DNA from: Adenophora triphylla var. japonica
Taxonomy: Eukaryota > Streptophyta > Magnoliopsida > Asterales > Campanulaceae
Direction of reading: 5' to 3'
Assembly (NCBI GenBank): GCA_022495995.1
Contig: JAFEMH010001241.1
Span: forward strand, 1-64,000
Length of the DNA stretch: 64,000 bases
A program made the position numbers and the translations under genes. Shown here piece after piece: positions 25,166 to 38,639 of the stretch. Each line of letters begins with the position of its first letter. Position 1 is the stretch's first letter. The notes below the pieces were generated by a model, which saw nothing but the letters and a program-made list of their open reading frames with translations, was not told the DNA's origin and made no database searches.

Positions 25166-26265
25166 AAATAAAATAAAAAAAAAAAAAAAAAAAAAAAAAA
25201 GTGGGACAATGGTAAATCACAATATTAGAAATGGTTGCTGGGACTTCTGTTTAGGAATTTAAGAACTTTGAACTTTTGTCCCGTGGACAGTAAAAATGAG
25301 AGGGAGTATTTGGGCAGATGTCTTTTTTTTTTTTGTCAGAAATTATTCTGTATAAATTCTTTATTTCCGTGCATCTCATCCAGGCGTGTTATACTCTACA
25401 GAACTAGACACAATTAACTCAATACATAGGGAGCCCCGTCTTGAAGATTGGTTGAATTACCTGGCATTTCTAAGGTTCCGTACCTATTTACTACTCCCAA
25501 ATTCTTTTTTTTCTGTCCCAAATTGAATGACCATTTTTTGTCCCAATTTTTTCTTCAAAAAACTATCTCTAAATGTTTTTTTTCCCCCACCAATTGTTCT
25601 TTTATAATTCATTACAAAACTAAAAGTTTGGAAGTGAATACCAAGGATTTTTATGCAATATTTTCTACTAAAAATCATCATTTTCAAATGTCCCTTAAAT
25701 GAAAAATGGTCATTTATTTTGGGACAGAGGGAGTAGTAGTTAGTCAAAATGTAAACTGAGGAAAGGGATGTTTATTCATCTCCTTATTCTCTACATAAAA
25801 ATGGTCATTTATTTTGGGACTGAGGGAGTAGTATTTAATAAAAAACAAATCAAATATTCTATACAGAGTATTTGATTTGTTTTTTTTTTCCTCAATTATT
25901 TTTTTAAACCCAAGATGATTAGATCATTCTGAATTGGTGGGTTGAGATTATATAATAACTACAAGGTGATATGAGAAACTTATACCAAGTAAGTCAACCA
26001 TAAATCATTAACTTGGTTTCTCCTTGTGCAGATGGAATATAGACCGATTTCGTCATGGGAGAAGTCACATAAAATCATGGGCGAGTTCTTTGATATATGG
26101 CAAGAGGCAATGTTGAAAAGATCATTACCGGGTCATTTTGTGCATATGGAACCAAACTTTGGCGAGTTTGGTCTCTCGGACCATTATTCTCCACAGCACA
26201 CAGCTGTTCAGTATGCTACAATCATGCTTCAAATGATCGCGACTGCTCAAACTGTGAGAAACTAG
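20228..26265 (+). CDS. MED20: Mediator complex subunit 20 (5 exons, complete)
   Basis: MED20 is a head-module subunit of the nuclear Mediator complex, which links transcription factors to RNA polymerase II. Exons: 20228-20241, 20880-21022, 21230-21408, 22469-22558 and 26032-26265. All introns are GT..AG and phases agree, giving 219 aa, the usual plant length. The short first exon encodes MPIK plus part of a Trp, as is typical. Conserved family segments follow: [62 protein letters not shown], and a C-terminus with [18 protein letters not shown]. No frame break is seen, so the gene looks intact. Intron 4 is 3.5 kb and holds an L1 LINE fragment, a retroposon and Stowaway-like sequence. A Stowaway MITE also fills most of intron 1. 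Confidence 0.95.
20583..20846. mobile_element. Stowaway MITE in MED20 intron 1
   Basis: CCTCCCTCCGTCCC and an inner TTTGTCTCACTTTG at the left mirror CAAAGTGAGACAAA and GGGAAGGAGGGAGTA at the right. It ends about 35 bp before the exon 2 acceptor. Confidence 0.85.
23846..23924. repeat. 39-bp perfect tandem duplication in MED20 intron 4
   Basis: The unit starting TCAATGATTTAGATTACG and ending CCATGACTT occurs twice head to tail. Confidence 0.9.
24000..24830 (-). pseudogene. L1-type LINE reverse transcriptase fragment, broken
   Basis: Minus-strand frames carry the C-terminal RT and linker region of plant L1 LINEs: WDPVVEK near 24800, [33 protein letters not shown] and [20 protein letters not shown] at 24739-24491, then a further [12 protein letters not shown] segment below 24385. 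Frames shift several times and neither the endonuclease nor the YADD-type RT centre is present. It is a 5'-truncated dead LINE inside MED20 intron 4, antisense to the gene. Confidence 0.75.
24975..25200 (+). mobile_element. Poly(A) retroposon (SINE-like) with 15-bp target duplication
   Basis: A 15-bp direct repeat, GTGGGACAATGGTAA, lies at 24960-24974 and again at 25201-25215. It flanks a 226-bp insert whose last 70 or so bases are A-rich. The head contains GTGGTTAGAGTGGTAGAAT, a plausible Pol III box A; box B is not convincing. This is a textbook L1-mobilised retroposition. Confidence 0.85.
25491..25736. mobile_element. Stowaway-like MITE in MED20 intron 4
   Basis: The ends carry TACTCCC... 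and GGGACAGAGGGAGTA with inner inverted words (AATGACCATTTTT / AAAATGGTCATT). Its right terminal 31 bp recur at about 25799-25830 as a detached piece. Confidence 0.75.
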
Positions 26266-26359
26266 ATAATGAAGGATTCCGGTTCATATTTTATTTGTAT
26301 AATTAGCTAAACATTCCTTTTCCATCTGGAATATGGCATTTTTTTTTCTGCTGATTTAT

Positions 26360-27090
26360 TATCATAGGGAAAAACTGTGATGATGAGTGGTCATGACGAG
26401 TAGTCATTTTTCCCCATTGGATAAGGCCATTTACAATGGAGGTGTTGATTTTTTTTTTTTTTAAACTATTGAATCCATTGTAGGGTGTTGAAACATTTTT
26501 AAGTAGTTGATTTTTTTTTTGTTGAATAAATTTAATAGGTGTTGAAAAAAGAGGTGGGGCCCGTTTCTTGCCACGTGGCGCCACCCGATTGGGCCAAAAA
26601 TGGCGGCGTCGCCTATCTAGGCGCGTCTGGCACTGCTTTTTTACTTTTTTTTTCTTTTTTCCTGATATGGCCACTTGTCGTTTGCTGATTGGTCACTGAT
26701 TTTTTTTTTTGTTTAAAATCATCTGAATTTTTCAAAGACAATTATCTTATATCAATTTTTTTTTTAAAAAAAAATTTTCACACCAAAACTCATAATTTTT
26801 TTTCTCTTTAAATAGATTCCTCTTTTATTTGATTTGGACACAGAAAAAAAACCTCTTTTTCATTATAAATTATCATCATTTTTCGTATTTATTTAATTGC
26901 AATGATGTATTACTTTTAATCAAGTATGAAGTATTTTTTTAATAAAAATTATCGTCATTTTTCGTATTTATTTAATTGCAATTAAAAAAATTAATTAAGT
27001 ATGAAGTATTTTTTAATTATAAATGATAATAATAATTATTATTATTTTACTAATCATAAAAATAAAGAATATAAAATAAAATAAAAGTGG
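26360..27090. repeat. Dispersed AT-rich repeat, opposite orientation to 13.7-16.3 kb
   Basis: It contains ATTTACAATGGAGGTGTTG near 26430 and the complement of the AT-rich units at 14-16 kb near 26750-27060. A GC patch with GGCGCC and GGCGCG words lies at 26570-26630, resembling the GC hairpin patch at 16.2 kb. I see no gene. It probably represents one large non-autonomous element family present in both orientations. Confidence 0.5.
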
Positions 27091-27624
27091 TGGGGTATAG
27101 AATGATGAATTGGAAGGGTGTTGAATTTTATTAAACAAAACTATTGTGGGTTAAAAATTGAATGGGGTATTGAACTATTAGGTGAAAGAGAGAGAAGATG
27201 TTGTGGAATGTTAAAGTGGGTGTTGAAAAAATTTAGATGTTAAAAACACAGTAACATAATGGTCTAAGCATGCACATATTGACGGTCCGAATTGCGTGTT
27301 TTGATATGGTTAAGAAAATGATTGATGTGTAGAATTCATGTACATAATTTTTACAGGAAATGCTTTAGTGTTGGGATATAGGATGATGAGTTGAAAGAGT
27401 GTTGAATTTTATTAAACAAAACTATTGTGGGTTAAAAATTGAATGGTGTATTGAATTATTAGGTGAAAGAGAGAAAATGATGTAGAGTGTTAAAGTGAGT
27501 GTTGAAAAAATTTAGATGTTAAAAACACAGTAAACATGATGGTCTAAGCATGCACATATTGACGGTCCGAATTGCGTGTTTTGATATGGTTAAGAAAATG
27601 ATTGATGTGTAGAATTCATGTACA
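27091..27624. repeat. 280-bp direct tandem duplication (host of Helitron insertion)
   Basis: Copy 1 (from about 27091) and copy 2 (from about 27371) share more than 250 bp, including GGTGTTGAATTTTATTAAAC and GCATGCACATATTGACGG. Copy 2 is interrupted at 27624/27625 by the Helitron and its host sequence resumes at 31039. Copy 1 shows the uninterrupted site at 27344/27345. Confidence 0.9.
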
Positions 27625-28148
27625 TCTATCTATATCTTATAACAAGATTGCATTCCATAAATGAAAAAAGTCCGCTCAAAAATGTCGCTTTCAATGGCAA
27701 CAAAAATGGAAAGTATCATTAAGGGTATTTTCGGAAATGTATAATTCATCTCTATATATATTAAAGGAAGGAAGTGGTAAATGTTATCACAATTAAGGGC
27801 AAATTTGTCTTTTTTTCATTGCTTTGAATGAGACAAAAATTTAGTCTATCAAGAAAAGATGCTTGCTGATGTTAATGTGTGCATGAACTCCATTTGTTTT
27901 ATTTGGCAAAGAGAAAATGACACGTATATGTAAAACTTTGACAATTGTATGTATGCACACTCCACGAGAAAATAAAGTACTTGCTCCCTACTCTTTCTTT
28001 TCTCTTTATCATTTTTTGTGATTAAAAAAAAGTACTTGCTCCCATTGCTTTGAATAAGACAAATATTTATCAATTTTCATGGATGAATTTTCTATTTTAT
28101 TGCTTTAACTTGCAAGAGAAGCTCTACATTAGATTAGCTTGCTGAATA

Positions 28149-28447
28149 CTCCCTCCGTCCCAAGAAATGGTTTACCATTTTTGGCTCAGCACGCAAATTA
28201 AGGAAATAGGTGGAAAGAAAAAATATTGTGAGTGTAATTTGAAAATAGGAGAGAGAATTAGTGGAGGAAATAGTAAATTTAAAAAGTGTTGTGAGTGTAA
28301 TAGTAAATTAGGAGAGAGAATGAGTGGAGAAAATAGTGAGTGAGTATAATAGAATATTAATAAAACTTTTCCATTTTAGGAAAGGTGAAACTTCAAACGG
28401 GACGCCATTTTTGGTAAAAGGTGAAGCATTTTCTGAGACGGAGGGAG
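28149..28447. mobile_element. Stowaway MITE in tandem copy 1
   Basis: CTCCCTCCGTCCC ... GACGGAGGGAG with TA on both sides; the inner body is rich in GAGAGAATKAGTGGAG words. Confidence 0.92.
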
Positions 28448-28634
28448 TACATTTTAGATTGTTGACTTGATCATTTTTTTTAAAATTTGCATGCGTTTTG
28501 ATTGGATTAGGCAAAGGTACACATTTCCCATTGCTTTGAATAAGACAAATATTTGTCGATTTTCGTGGATGAATTTTCTATTTTATTGCTTTAACTTGCA
28601 AGAGAAGCTATACATTAGATTAGCTTGCTGAATA

Positions 28635-28933
28635 CTCCCTCCGTCCCGGGAAATGGTTCACCATTTTTGGCTCGACACGCAAATTAAGAAAATAGGTGGG
28701 AAGAAAAAATGTTGTGAGTGTAATTTGAAAATAAGAGAGAGAATTAGTGGAGGAAATAGTAAATTTAAAAAGTGTTGTGAGTGTAATAGTGAATTAGAAG
28801 AGAGAATGAGTGGAGGAAATAGTGAGCGGGTATAATAGAATATTAATAAAACTTTTCAATTTTAGGAAAGGTGAAGCTTCAAACGGGACGCCATTTTGGG
28901 TAAAAGGTGAAGCATTTTCTGGGACGGAGGGAG
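28635..28933. mobile_element. Stowaway MITE in tandem copy 2
   Basis: Near-identical to the MITE at 28149 and at the equivalent point of the unit. The third unit shows the empty site TTGCTGAATACATTTTAG at about 29123-29140. Confidence 0.92.
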
Positions 28934-29557
28934 TACATTTTAGATTGTTGACTAGATCATACTAGATCATTTTTTTTTAAAATTTGCATGCGTTTTGATT
29001 GGATTGGGCAAAGGTGCACATTTCCCATTGCTTTAAATAAGACAAATATTTATCGATTTTCATGGATGAATTTTCTATTTTAGTGCTTTAACTTGCAAGA
29101 GAAGCTCTACATTAGATTAGCTTGCTGAATACATTTTAGATTGTTGACTAGATCATTTTTTAAAAATTTGCATGTGTTTTGATTGGATTAGGCAAAGGTG
29201 CACATTTTCACATGTTGTCCTCTACTCATTTAAAAAAGTCAGCCTATTCCTTCTTTCTTCTCTCCTCATACTTTCTCAATATTTAAAAAACACACACAAA
29301 CACACGGACACACATAAAGCCGAAGGAAACATAAACACACACACAAGCACATAGTTACACACCAAAACTTGCTGAAGCACACACTTTCACACACGAAGTT
29401 TATTACTCTCTCTGTTTGATGAGTAGACTCAGGTAATCAGGGTTATTCGTTTCTTGGCTTGGCAATCTCCGGATGTAGATCTTTGATATTGCAACCGAGG
29501 TTGCAGCCATGGCGGAGTTATCTTCTTACCTGATCACTTACAGATCTGAACCTTGCT

Positions 29558-29985
29558 TTACCCTATAATGAAGTATTCAAAGGGTGGTTTAGGTTTATAG
29601 AAAGTGGTCATGGAGAGGATTGGAGAAGATTGTTGATTTGAAGAAAGGATTAAATTGGCGAAGGAGAGTGTTAGAAAAGATGAAATTTGGCTAGGAATTT
29701 TGACTTTGGAAGGAGGAGAGGGTTGAATTTGGATCTTAGGAATGAGGATTGAGGAAGCCGGTCGGGAGTAGTTTGGAGAAGGAGGGATAAATGGAGGCGA
29801 TGGGCGGCGGTAGTGGGTTTGGGTTTGGTCGTCAGATTGAGATTGGGAGTCTTGATTTTCTTGAGAGTTTTTGAGGATTGGAATCTCTTTCAGAACGAGT
29901 GGTGTCTTGACGTTTTTAAGGTGTGACGGTGGTAGGGTGGCGCCATTGATGGGTAGAGAAAGAAAGCTAGAGATTGGGTAGAGAT
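29558..29985 (-). other. Open frame of ~140 residues beside the microsatellite (unrecognised)
   Basis: A minus-strand frame stays open from the TA/GA microsatellite to a TAG near 29558. The part outside the microsatellite is rich in Pro, Ser, Gln and Lys (for example SQSQSDDQTQTHYRRPSPPF) and does not resemble a domain I know. Helitrons often capture gene pieces, so this may be one, or simply non-coding sequence that lacks stops. No start codon of its own is evident outside the repeat. Confidence 0.2.
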
Positions 29986-29987
29986 GT

Positions 29988-30211
<224 letters not shown>

Positions 30212-31292
30212 AAGCAATGTTTGAAGGAAAGAGAAATAAGGGAGGCAGAGAGAGTTTTGAAATTAAAAATTAAAATGTAAGAGTATTAAATTAAATGAAG
30301 TGATTTAACAACTTATTTGAACACTCACCCTATTTAATCGTCTAAAAAAATGAATAAGCAAAAGAAAATTTAATTTGCATTTGAAATATTTTTTTGAGAA
30401 ATATACTAATTTTAGTAATTATATTTAATAATTATTTAAATATATTATCTTCTCTCTATTTAGTGAAAATATTTAACATTTGACTAAAAGAGACAATTGA
30501 ATAAAAATAATTATAAAAATTTCATTTTGAATAATAAAATTTATCAACGAGACTATCAAAATAAAAATGTGTGCCTCTTATTACAGATTGGAGGAAATAA
30601 TCTTTTCTTTATTTATTTCACTTAAAGGTAAATATCGTATTTTTTAAGTAGAAACTGTATGTTTAAGTAAGAAATAATATTATTACTACATCTGTCTCAA
30701 ATAAATGATCAATTTTGGTTCATATTTGATTGATCTTTTGGTCCACAAATGTTATCGGATGTTGTATATAAGAAAGTAGTTGAGAATGTATACTAAGAGA
30801 CTTTTATTTGAGTCATGTGTAATTAAATTGCAATGTATTTCAAAAAATATTTCATTTTTCATTATCAGTTATCATTATATTTTGATCATTATAATTAAAA
30901 TTGTTAATGTGTAAATTTAAAAAGTTGTTGTTTTACTTCTTCACTTATACTTATAATTTCATCACAATCAATTTCTTTTTTTTTTTGTAAATTAAAAAAA
31001 AATCTTATATCGCCGTGCATCGCACGGGGTACTGCTAGTAATTTTTACAGGAAATTCGTTAGTGTTGTACAGTACAACTTCCAATCTGTGTGCTGTTTGC
31101 AAGTACACCACCTTATTTTTCTGTACAAATGTAGCACCATTCATTGGTAATCGATTGTGCTGCTTGCTGCTTTCTTGTCTGACAGTTTGTCAGTGCAAGA
31201 GGGGCAGGATCGGCTCAGAAACATTAGGTTTCTTTGTATGGGGCTTCAAATTTTTAAGATACCCAATTTTATTTATGTCCATTAAATATATA

Positions 31293-31566
31293 CTTCTTCG
31301 GTCCCATAGATTTATGGACTTTTGGGTTTTGCACGGAAATTAAGGAGGAAATATTATATTGAAAGTGTTGTGAGTGTGAAAATAAAATAGGAGAGAGAAT
31401 GAGTGGAGAGAATAGTAAATTATAATGGTGATGTGAGTATTAAAATAATGTAGGAGAGAGAATGAGTGGAGGGAATAGTAAAGATTCCTTTCCATTTAGG
31501 GAAAGTTAGATATTATTGTGGGACGCCCAAAATAGAAAGTTTACATATTATTGTGGGACGGAGGGA

Positions 31567-31567
<1 letters not shown>
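31293..31567. mobile_element. Stowaway MITE followed by (TA)n
   Basis: CTTCTTCGGTCCCATA at the left and GGGACGGAGGGAG at the right, TA flanks. The right TA runs into a TA microsatellite (31568-31629), presumably expanded from the target site. Confidence 0.85.
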
Positions 31568-31630
<63 letters not shown>

Positions 31631-32339
31631 CAGATTATTGTGTTAATTTTTTTAGAGGACAAATTGCAATTTGGGACCTCATATTCTCATTTCGCACAGG
31701 ACCTCTGTACTTATTGAGATGAGCCTGATGAAGAGTGGTGGTGATGGCAATCGTTGGGAGTTAAAAGGACTGCTTATGTTTGATTAAAGGCCTAACTTAT
31801 TTTTTCAAACATTTTTTACTTTTACCATCTATACCTATATAATGAGACAAGTGCAAGCACTCATTTTCGCGCTCAAAATAATGGCAGGTAAGTAATTTAA
31901 TGTCCAGTAAAATTTGTAATTACAATGCTGGTATTTTGACAACGTTAAAGCCAAACCTTTTGTATTCCGACCGCTCATCTTCTTCTCGCTCTCTACTCCC
32001 TACGCACTCTCTCCCTCTCCACAATCGCCGTCGTCGCCTCCCCCTTCCCCCTAACATCCACGCCCTCTGCTACAAACGCCGCCGATAGTATTGTACAGTG
32101 GAGGAGGAGAAGGGGAAGACAATCACCGCCGGCCTCTAATCATCAATCTACTCCACCTTCGCACATCTGTTCCAAAAAATTCGATAAATCCTCTTTCAAT
32201 TTTGTTCCTATTTCGATTAATGTCGTTTCCCTTACCTTAATTTTACTAGGATTTATGCTAATTCTCCTGCCATTGAAGTTTGTCCTCTTTAGCTCAGTCT
32301 ACAATCTCTCTCTCTCACTTCTTCCATTTAATTTATTTT

Positions 32340-32931
32340 TTGTCTCGAAATGGTTGCCCCTATGATGTTAGAGACGAAGGAGACGACTACAGCAGCCCAG
32401 GCGGGCGCCCCACTCGACACCAGGCGGTCGCCTCGCATAGCTTCAACGGAGGTGGTTCTTCTAGCATCCAGGCGAGCGCTTCATCCAAGCCCAAGCGGGC
32501 GCCTCAAGGTGGAACAAACACGGCCAATGTTACTGGAGGGGAGGCGGGCGCATGAAGCCTTCCAGGCGGGCGCCTCAGATGGACGACATCAAGCAACGGG
32601 GACACTGGACTCCAGGCGGGCGGCTGGCCCTTTCCCAGGCGGGCGCCTCGCGTCGTTGACGAGTTTCCTTATTTCGTTTTAATTCTGTTTTACTAATTTT
32701 TGAACATTAAGTTGGGGTTATTTTAGTCATTGTTTTGCTATTTCGTCTTAGGGTTTTGGGGAAGTATTTAAACACTTTTAGGGCATGATTAAACACAGTT
32801 TTTGATGATTTAATTTGAAGAGTTTTCTCTTTTTTCTGGTGGATTCCAGTTTTTGTATTTCTAGGGTTCATCGCTTGTGAACTCTTGTGTTTAGTGCGCT
32901 ATTCACGAATCTATCGCTTCCGTGCTGCGTC
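32340..32931 (+). mobile_element. Probable 5' LTR of the Ty3/gypsy element
   Basis: It lies directly before a tRNA-Met-type primer binding site. It contains about eight spaced copies of an AGGCGGGCGCCTC-like motif (32398-32650), then AT-rich sequence ending near GCTGCGTCA at 32932. The left edge is not certain, because no 3' LTR remains for comparison. Confidence 0.45.
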
Positions 32932-32934
32932 AGT

Positions 32935-32946
32935 TGGTATCAGAGC
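32935..32946 (+). other. LTR retrotransposon primer binding site (tRNA-Met type)
   Basis: TGGTATCAGAGC is complementary to the 3' end of initiator tRNA-Met, the usual plant LTR-retrotransposon primer. Confidence 0.85.
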
Positions 32947-32975
32947 AGGATTTATCCTGTCTTTCATCACTGATT

Positions 32976-34570
32976 CGTTATGGGAGTCAAGCAACAAAAG
33001 CAGATATCGATGGTATAACCACCGCTATTGCTGCGTTGACAACACAGATTGCGGCGTTGGTGGCTGCTCAATAGGGTCAAAACGCTCGTGCTAATCGAAA
33101 TCGTGGTGGCGAGAGAGACAGGGAGGTTGAACAGGGTCGACGCCCTAGGAGGACAGAAAATCGGGATGAAGAGGATTCTAGTTCCAATTTCGATGATGAG
33201 GTTGATAGTGATGATGAGCCGGGTCAGGGTGGTAATCGACACCGCCAGGATTATAGGATCAAGGCTGATATTATGTTATTCTATGGAACCATGGGTATTG
33301 AGGATTTTCTTGATTGGCAGAATGACGTTGATCGTTTCTTCGAGGTTATGGAGGTACCTACGAATAAACAGGTAAAGATGGTGGCGATCCGATTGAAGAG
33401 TACTGCTGCGGTTTTGATGTAATCCGGTCCAAGGAATATTTGACAACGTTAAATATATTAATTATTGTATTTTAATTAGTATTTTAGAATTTAATTTGTT
33501 GTAGTTTATATTTTATTTCTTATTTTCATCATTAACTTTTATAGGATGATTATAGGTGATTTTAGAGTAGATTTTGAGGAGATTTACTAGTTTTTGAGTC
33601 CTATTAAGTTACCATATAGGTTAGGAGTAATTCTAGAAGGTTTAGGAGTGTTTTTCAAGTTTTATGGGCACTATAAAATAGGCCTAAAGTTTTATTTCGA
33701 AAATTAGACTATTTTTTATTAATAAAATTAATTGCTTTGTAATTGTGGATTTTCCCTTTAGCTTTTTAGCTTGCAGAAGATTCTCTTAGGAATTTCTTAT
33801 TAAGTCAATTCATTGGCTTGCAGAATAATCTTCTTTGGTTGATTATTAGGTTAAATTCTTTTGCGAGATTTTAATCATATCCCTTTTGTTTGTTAATCGA
33901 TTTTACTCCTTTTGCGAGGATTGAATCGATTATCTTATTTTATTTTAGTTTCGCTGCGTTTACTTTACATTAGGTTTGGTGGGAAAAACTTGTTGGTCAG
34001 AGGCGACGACAAGGGAAGGGGCCCATTAAAACCCTGGGAGGCGTATCGAAGCAGCGTGATTTCTCGGAGCGATTTCTGCCAGCGGATTATGAGCAGACTT
34101 TGTATAAACTGTATCTCAACTGTGTGCAGGGTAAGAGAACGGTTGATGAATATACTACTGAATTTCAGAGGTATACAGCGCGGGTTAGGGTTGAAGAGAC
34201 CGAGGATCAGAGAATTGCTCGTTATATTAATGGGTTGAAGAGTTCAATACAGGAAAAGATGGGTTTACATCAGGTGTGGACTTTGACGGACGCTTCCACT
34301 ATGGCTTTGAAAGTTGAACTTATGGAGAAGTCGAATTCGAAAAGTTTTACCCCTTTTCGCAGGTTTCCTCAACAGGGTAGTTCTGAAGCAGTAGTCGATA
34401 AGGACCCAACTCCGCAGGCCAAGAGTACAGTCAGTGCTAGTAGTAGCACAGGGAACAAGGCTCCAACACAGAAAATAGCAAATCCGTACGCCAAACCAAC
34501 ATGAGATAAGTGTTTTCGTTGTCAGGGACATGGCCACAGGTCGAATGTTTGCCCCACCCGGAGAACTGCT
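32976..34570 (+). pseudogene. Ty3/gypsy gag, decayed and split by a solo LTR
   Basis: Gag-type sequence runs through [13 protein letters not shown] near 33300, is interrupted at 33414/33973, and resumes with the retrotransposon-gag helix region (QGKRTVDEYTTEFQRYTARV near 34130, RYINGLKSSIQEKMG near 34220). A CCHC zinc knuckle (CFRCQGHGHRSNVC) lies near 34510, just after an in-frame stop at 34502-34504. Stops and the insertion make it non-functional. Confidence 0.85.
33415..33972. mobile_element. Solo LTR (558 bp) inserted in gypsy gag
   Basis: The insert starts TGATGTAA and ends TTACATTA, and is flanked by a 5-bp direct repeat GGTTT (33410-33414 and 33973-33977). Removing it rejoins the gag frame between Ala-Val and Trp-Trp. 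It has no coding sequence and an LTR-like layout (AATAAA near 33720). Confidence 0.8.
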
Positions 34571-34639
34571 GCAGTTTTGCATGAGTACGATGAGGAAGAA
34601 CCCGAAGTTGATGAGTATGAAGGGGTCGAATTTGCTGAA

Positions 34640-35110
34640 GAGGATTCTGAGGAGAGGGTCGGGTGTGTGCTTCAACAAATACTGCTTTCTTCCAAAGACG
34701 AGGGCCAACGGAAGAATCTGTTGAGAGCACACTGTTCTATTAAGAACAAGGTATGTAATATGATTATTGATAATGGTTGTACTGAAAATCTTGTTTAGCA
34801 GAAATTGGTTGAATTTCTAGGTTTAAAGACTGAACCTCATGATAATCCTTATAGTTTGAGATGGGTGAATAAAGGTTCAGAACTCCGAGTAACACGAACT
34901 TCCAGGGTCCCTATTTCCATTGGCAAGCATTATAAGGAGGAGGTTGTTTGTGACGTCCTGAGTATGGACGGATGTCACATATTGCTTGGTCGCCCGTGGC
35001 AGTATGATCACGATATTACTTATCGAGGTAGGGATAATGTGTTGATGTTCACATGGGATAAACATAAAATTGCTATAGCTCCTGTATTGCATTTTGAGAA
35101 ACAGGTTGTG
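34640..35110 (+). pseudogene. Ty3/gypsy aspartic protease region, decayed
   Basis: The protease hallmark is altered: the expected Asp-Ser/Thr-Gly appears as DNGC near 34770, followed by an in-frame stop at 34797. Downstream, GCHILLGRPWQYDHD (near 34970-35020) is the conserved ILGRPW segment of plant gypsy proteases. The active-site change alone predicts an inactive enzyme. Confidence 0.8.
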
Positions 35111-35379
35111 AAGGAGAAACCGGTCGTGATGCTCATACAGAACGAGAAAGATCTGGCAGCAGCTATTGATGAAGCAGAGTTCTTTTGTCCGATAGTGGTT
35201 AAAGGGTTGTTGGGTTCCGTTAGTGTGGAGATCGGGATGCCGAGGGATATTGAAAAACTTCTTTCAGGGTTTCAGGAGTTGCTTTCTGATGAGTTACCTA
35301 ACGATCTTCCTCCTATGAGGGACATTCAGCATCAGATTGACTTGATTCCGGGAGTTAGTCTGCCAAATCTCCAGCATTA

Positions 35380-35691
35380 TCGCATGAGCCCTAAGGAGAA
35401 TGAGATACTTAGGGAGCAGATTGAAGACTTGTTGCGGAAGGGGTTCATCAGGGAGAGTATGAGTTCGTGTGCAGTACCAGTCCTTCTTGTGCCAAAGAAA
35501 GGGAATTAATGGCGTATGTGTGTTGACAGCAGGGCCATCAACAAGATCACCATCAAGTACAGATTTCCTATCCCTCGTTTGGAGGACATGCTTGATGAGT
35601 TATCCGGCTCTAAGGTGTTTACGAAGTTGGATTTGCGCAGTGGGTACCATCAGATTCGGATCGGACCTGGAGATGAGTGGAAGACAACCTT
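35380..35691 (+). pseudogene. Ty3/gypsy reverse transcriptase, N-terminal part
   Basis: RT fingers sequence is present (YRMSPKENEILREQIEDLL, then [35 protein letters not shown]). It has an in-frame stop at 35507-35509 and ends abruptly at DEWKTT, where a solo LTR begins. Confidence 0.88.
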
Positions 35692-37740
<2,049 letters not shown>

Positions 37741-37879
37741 GAGGTTGTGGGTTTCGACTTGCTAAAAGACTTGTACGAGGAGGATGCAGATTTCATGGAG
37801 ATATGGTCGAAGTGTGTGGGAAAACATCCGAGTGCAGATTTTCATATCCGAGATGGTTTCCTGTTTAAAGGGGACCGGT

Positions 37880-38620
37880 TGTGCATTCCTATTTCTTCCT
37901 TGTAGGAGAAACTGATTCGAGATTTACATGGTGGAGGTCTTAGTGGACATTTGGGACGAGACAAGACTATTGCAGGCTTGGAGGAGCGTTATTTCTGGCC
38001 TCATCTGAGAAAGGACGCGAGTTCGATTGTTAGGAGATGCTATATCTGTCAGGTTTTTAAGGGTCAGTCCCAAAATACTGATTTTTATTTACCTCTACCT
38101 ATTTCGGATGATATTTGGCTAGATCTATCCATGGACTTTGTTTTGGGTTTGCCTCGTATATAGCGGGGCGTGGGTTCTGTCTTTGTGGTGGTGGACCGAT
38201 TTTCCAAGATGTCCCATTTTATTGCTTGCAAGAAGACGGCGGATGCATCCAATATTGCAAAGTTATTTTTCAGGGAGATTGTGCGACTGCATGGAGTTCC
38301 TAGGTCCATTACCTCGGACAGGAACACCAAATTTCTGAGCCACTTCTGGATTACTTTATGGCGTATGTTCGGCACTTCGCTGAATAGGAGTTCTACAGCA
38401 CATCCGCGGACGGACGGGCAGACGGAAGTTACTAACCGGACATTGGGAAACATGATTAGGAGTGTTTGTGGGGACAAACCAAAACAGTGGGATTTAACGT
38501 TGCCACAGGTGGAGTTTGCTTATAACAGTGCAGTACATTCGGCTACAGGGAAGTCACCTTTTTCCTTGATTTATACATCTGTTCCTAGATACGTGGTGGA
38601 TTTGGTACTGTTACATAATG
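37880..38620 (+). pseudogene. Ty3/gypsy integrase, decayed; element end truncated
   Basis: The HHCC domain ([14 protein letters not shown] through CYICQ, about 37927-38050) is followed by the DDE core: Asp in VVVDRFSKM (near 38190), Asp in ITSDRN (near 38315) and Glu in DGQTEVTN (near 38415). Stops at 37903 and 38161 break the frame. Similarity ends near 38610 with no C-terminal domain and no 3' LTR, so the element is truncated. Confidence 0.87.
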
Positions 38621-38639
38621 GGCGTGGTGTGAATTTTTT

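Larger units (their letters stand above)
28041..29210. repeat. Three tandem copies of a ~490-bp unit within the Helitron
   Basis: Copies start near 28041, 28527 and 29024 with CCCATTGCTTTRAATAAGAC. The shared unit runs through CTTGCAAGAGAAGC and TTGCTGAATA to GCAAAGGT(A/G)CACATTT. Copies 1 and 2 carry a MITE at the same point; copy 3 does not. A shorter relative begins near 27818. Confidence 0.9.
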
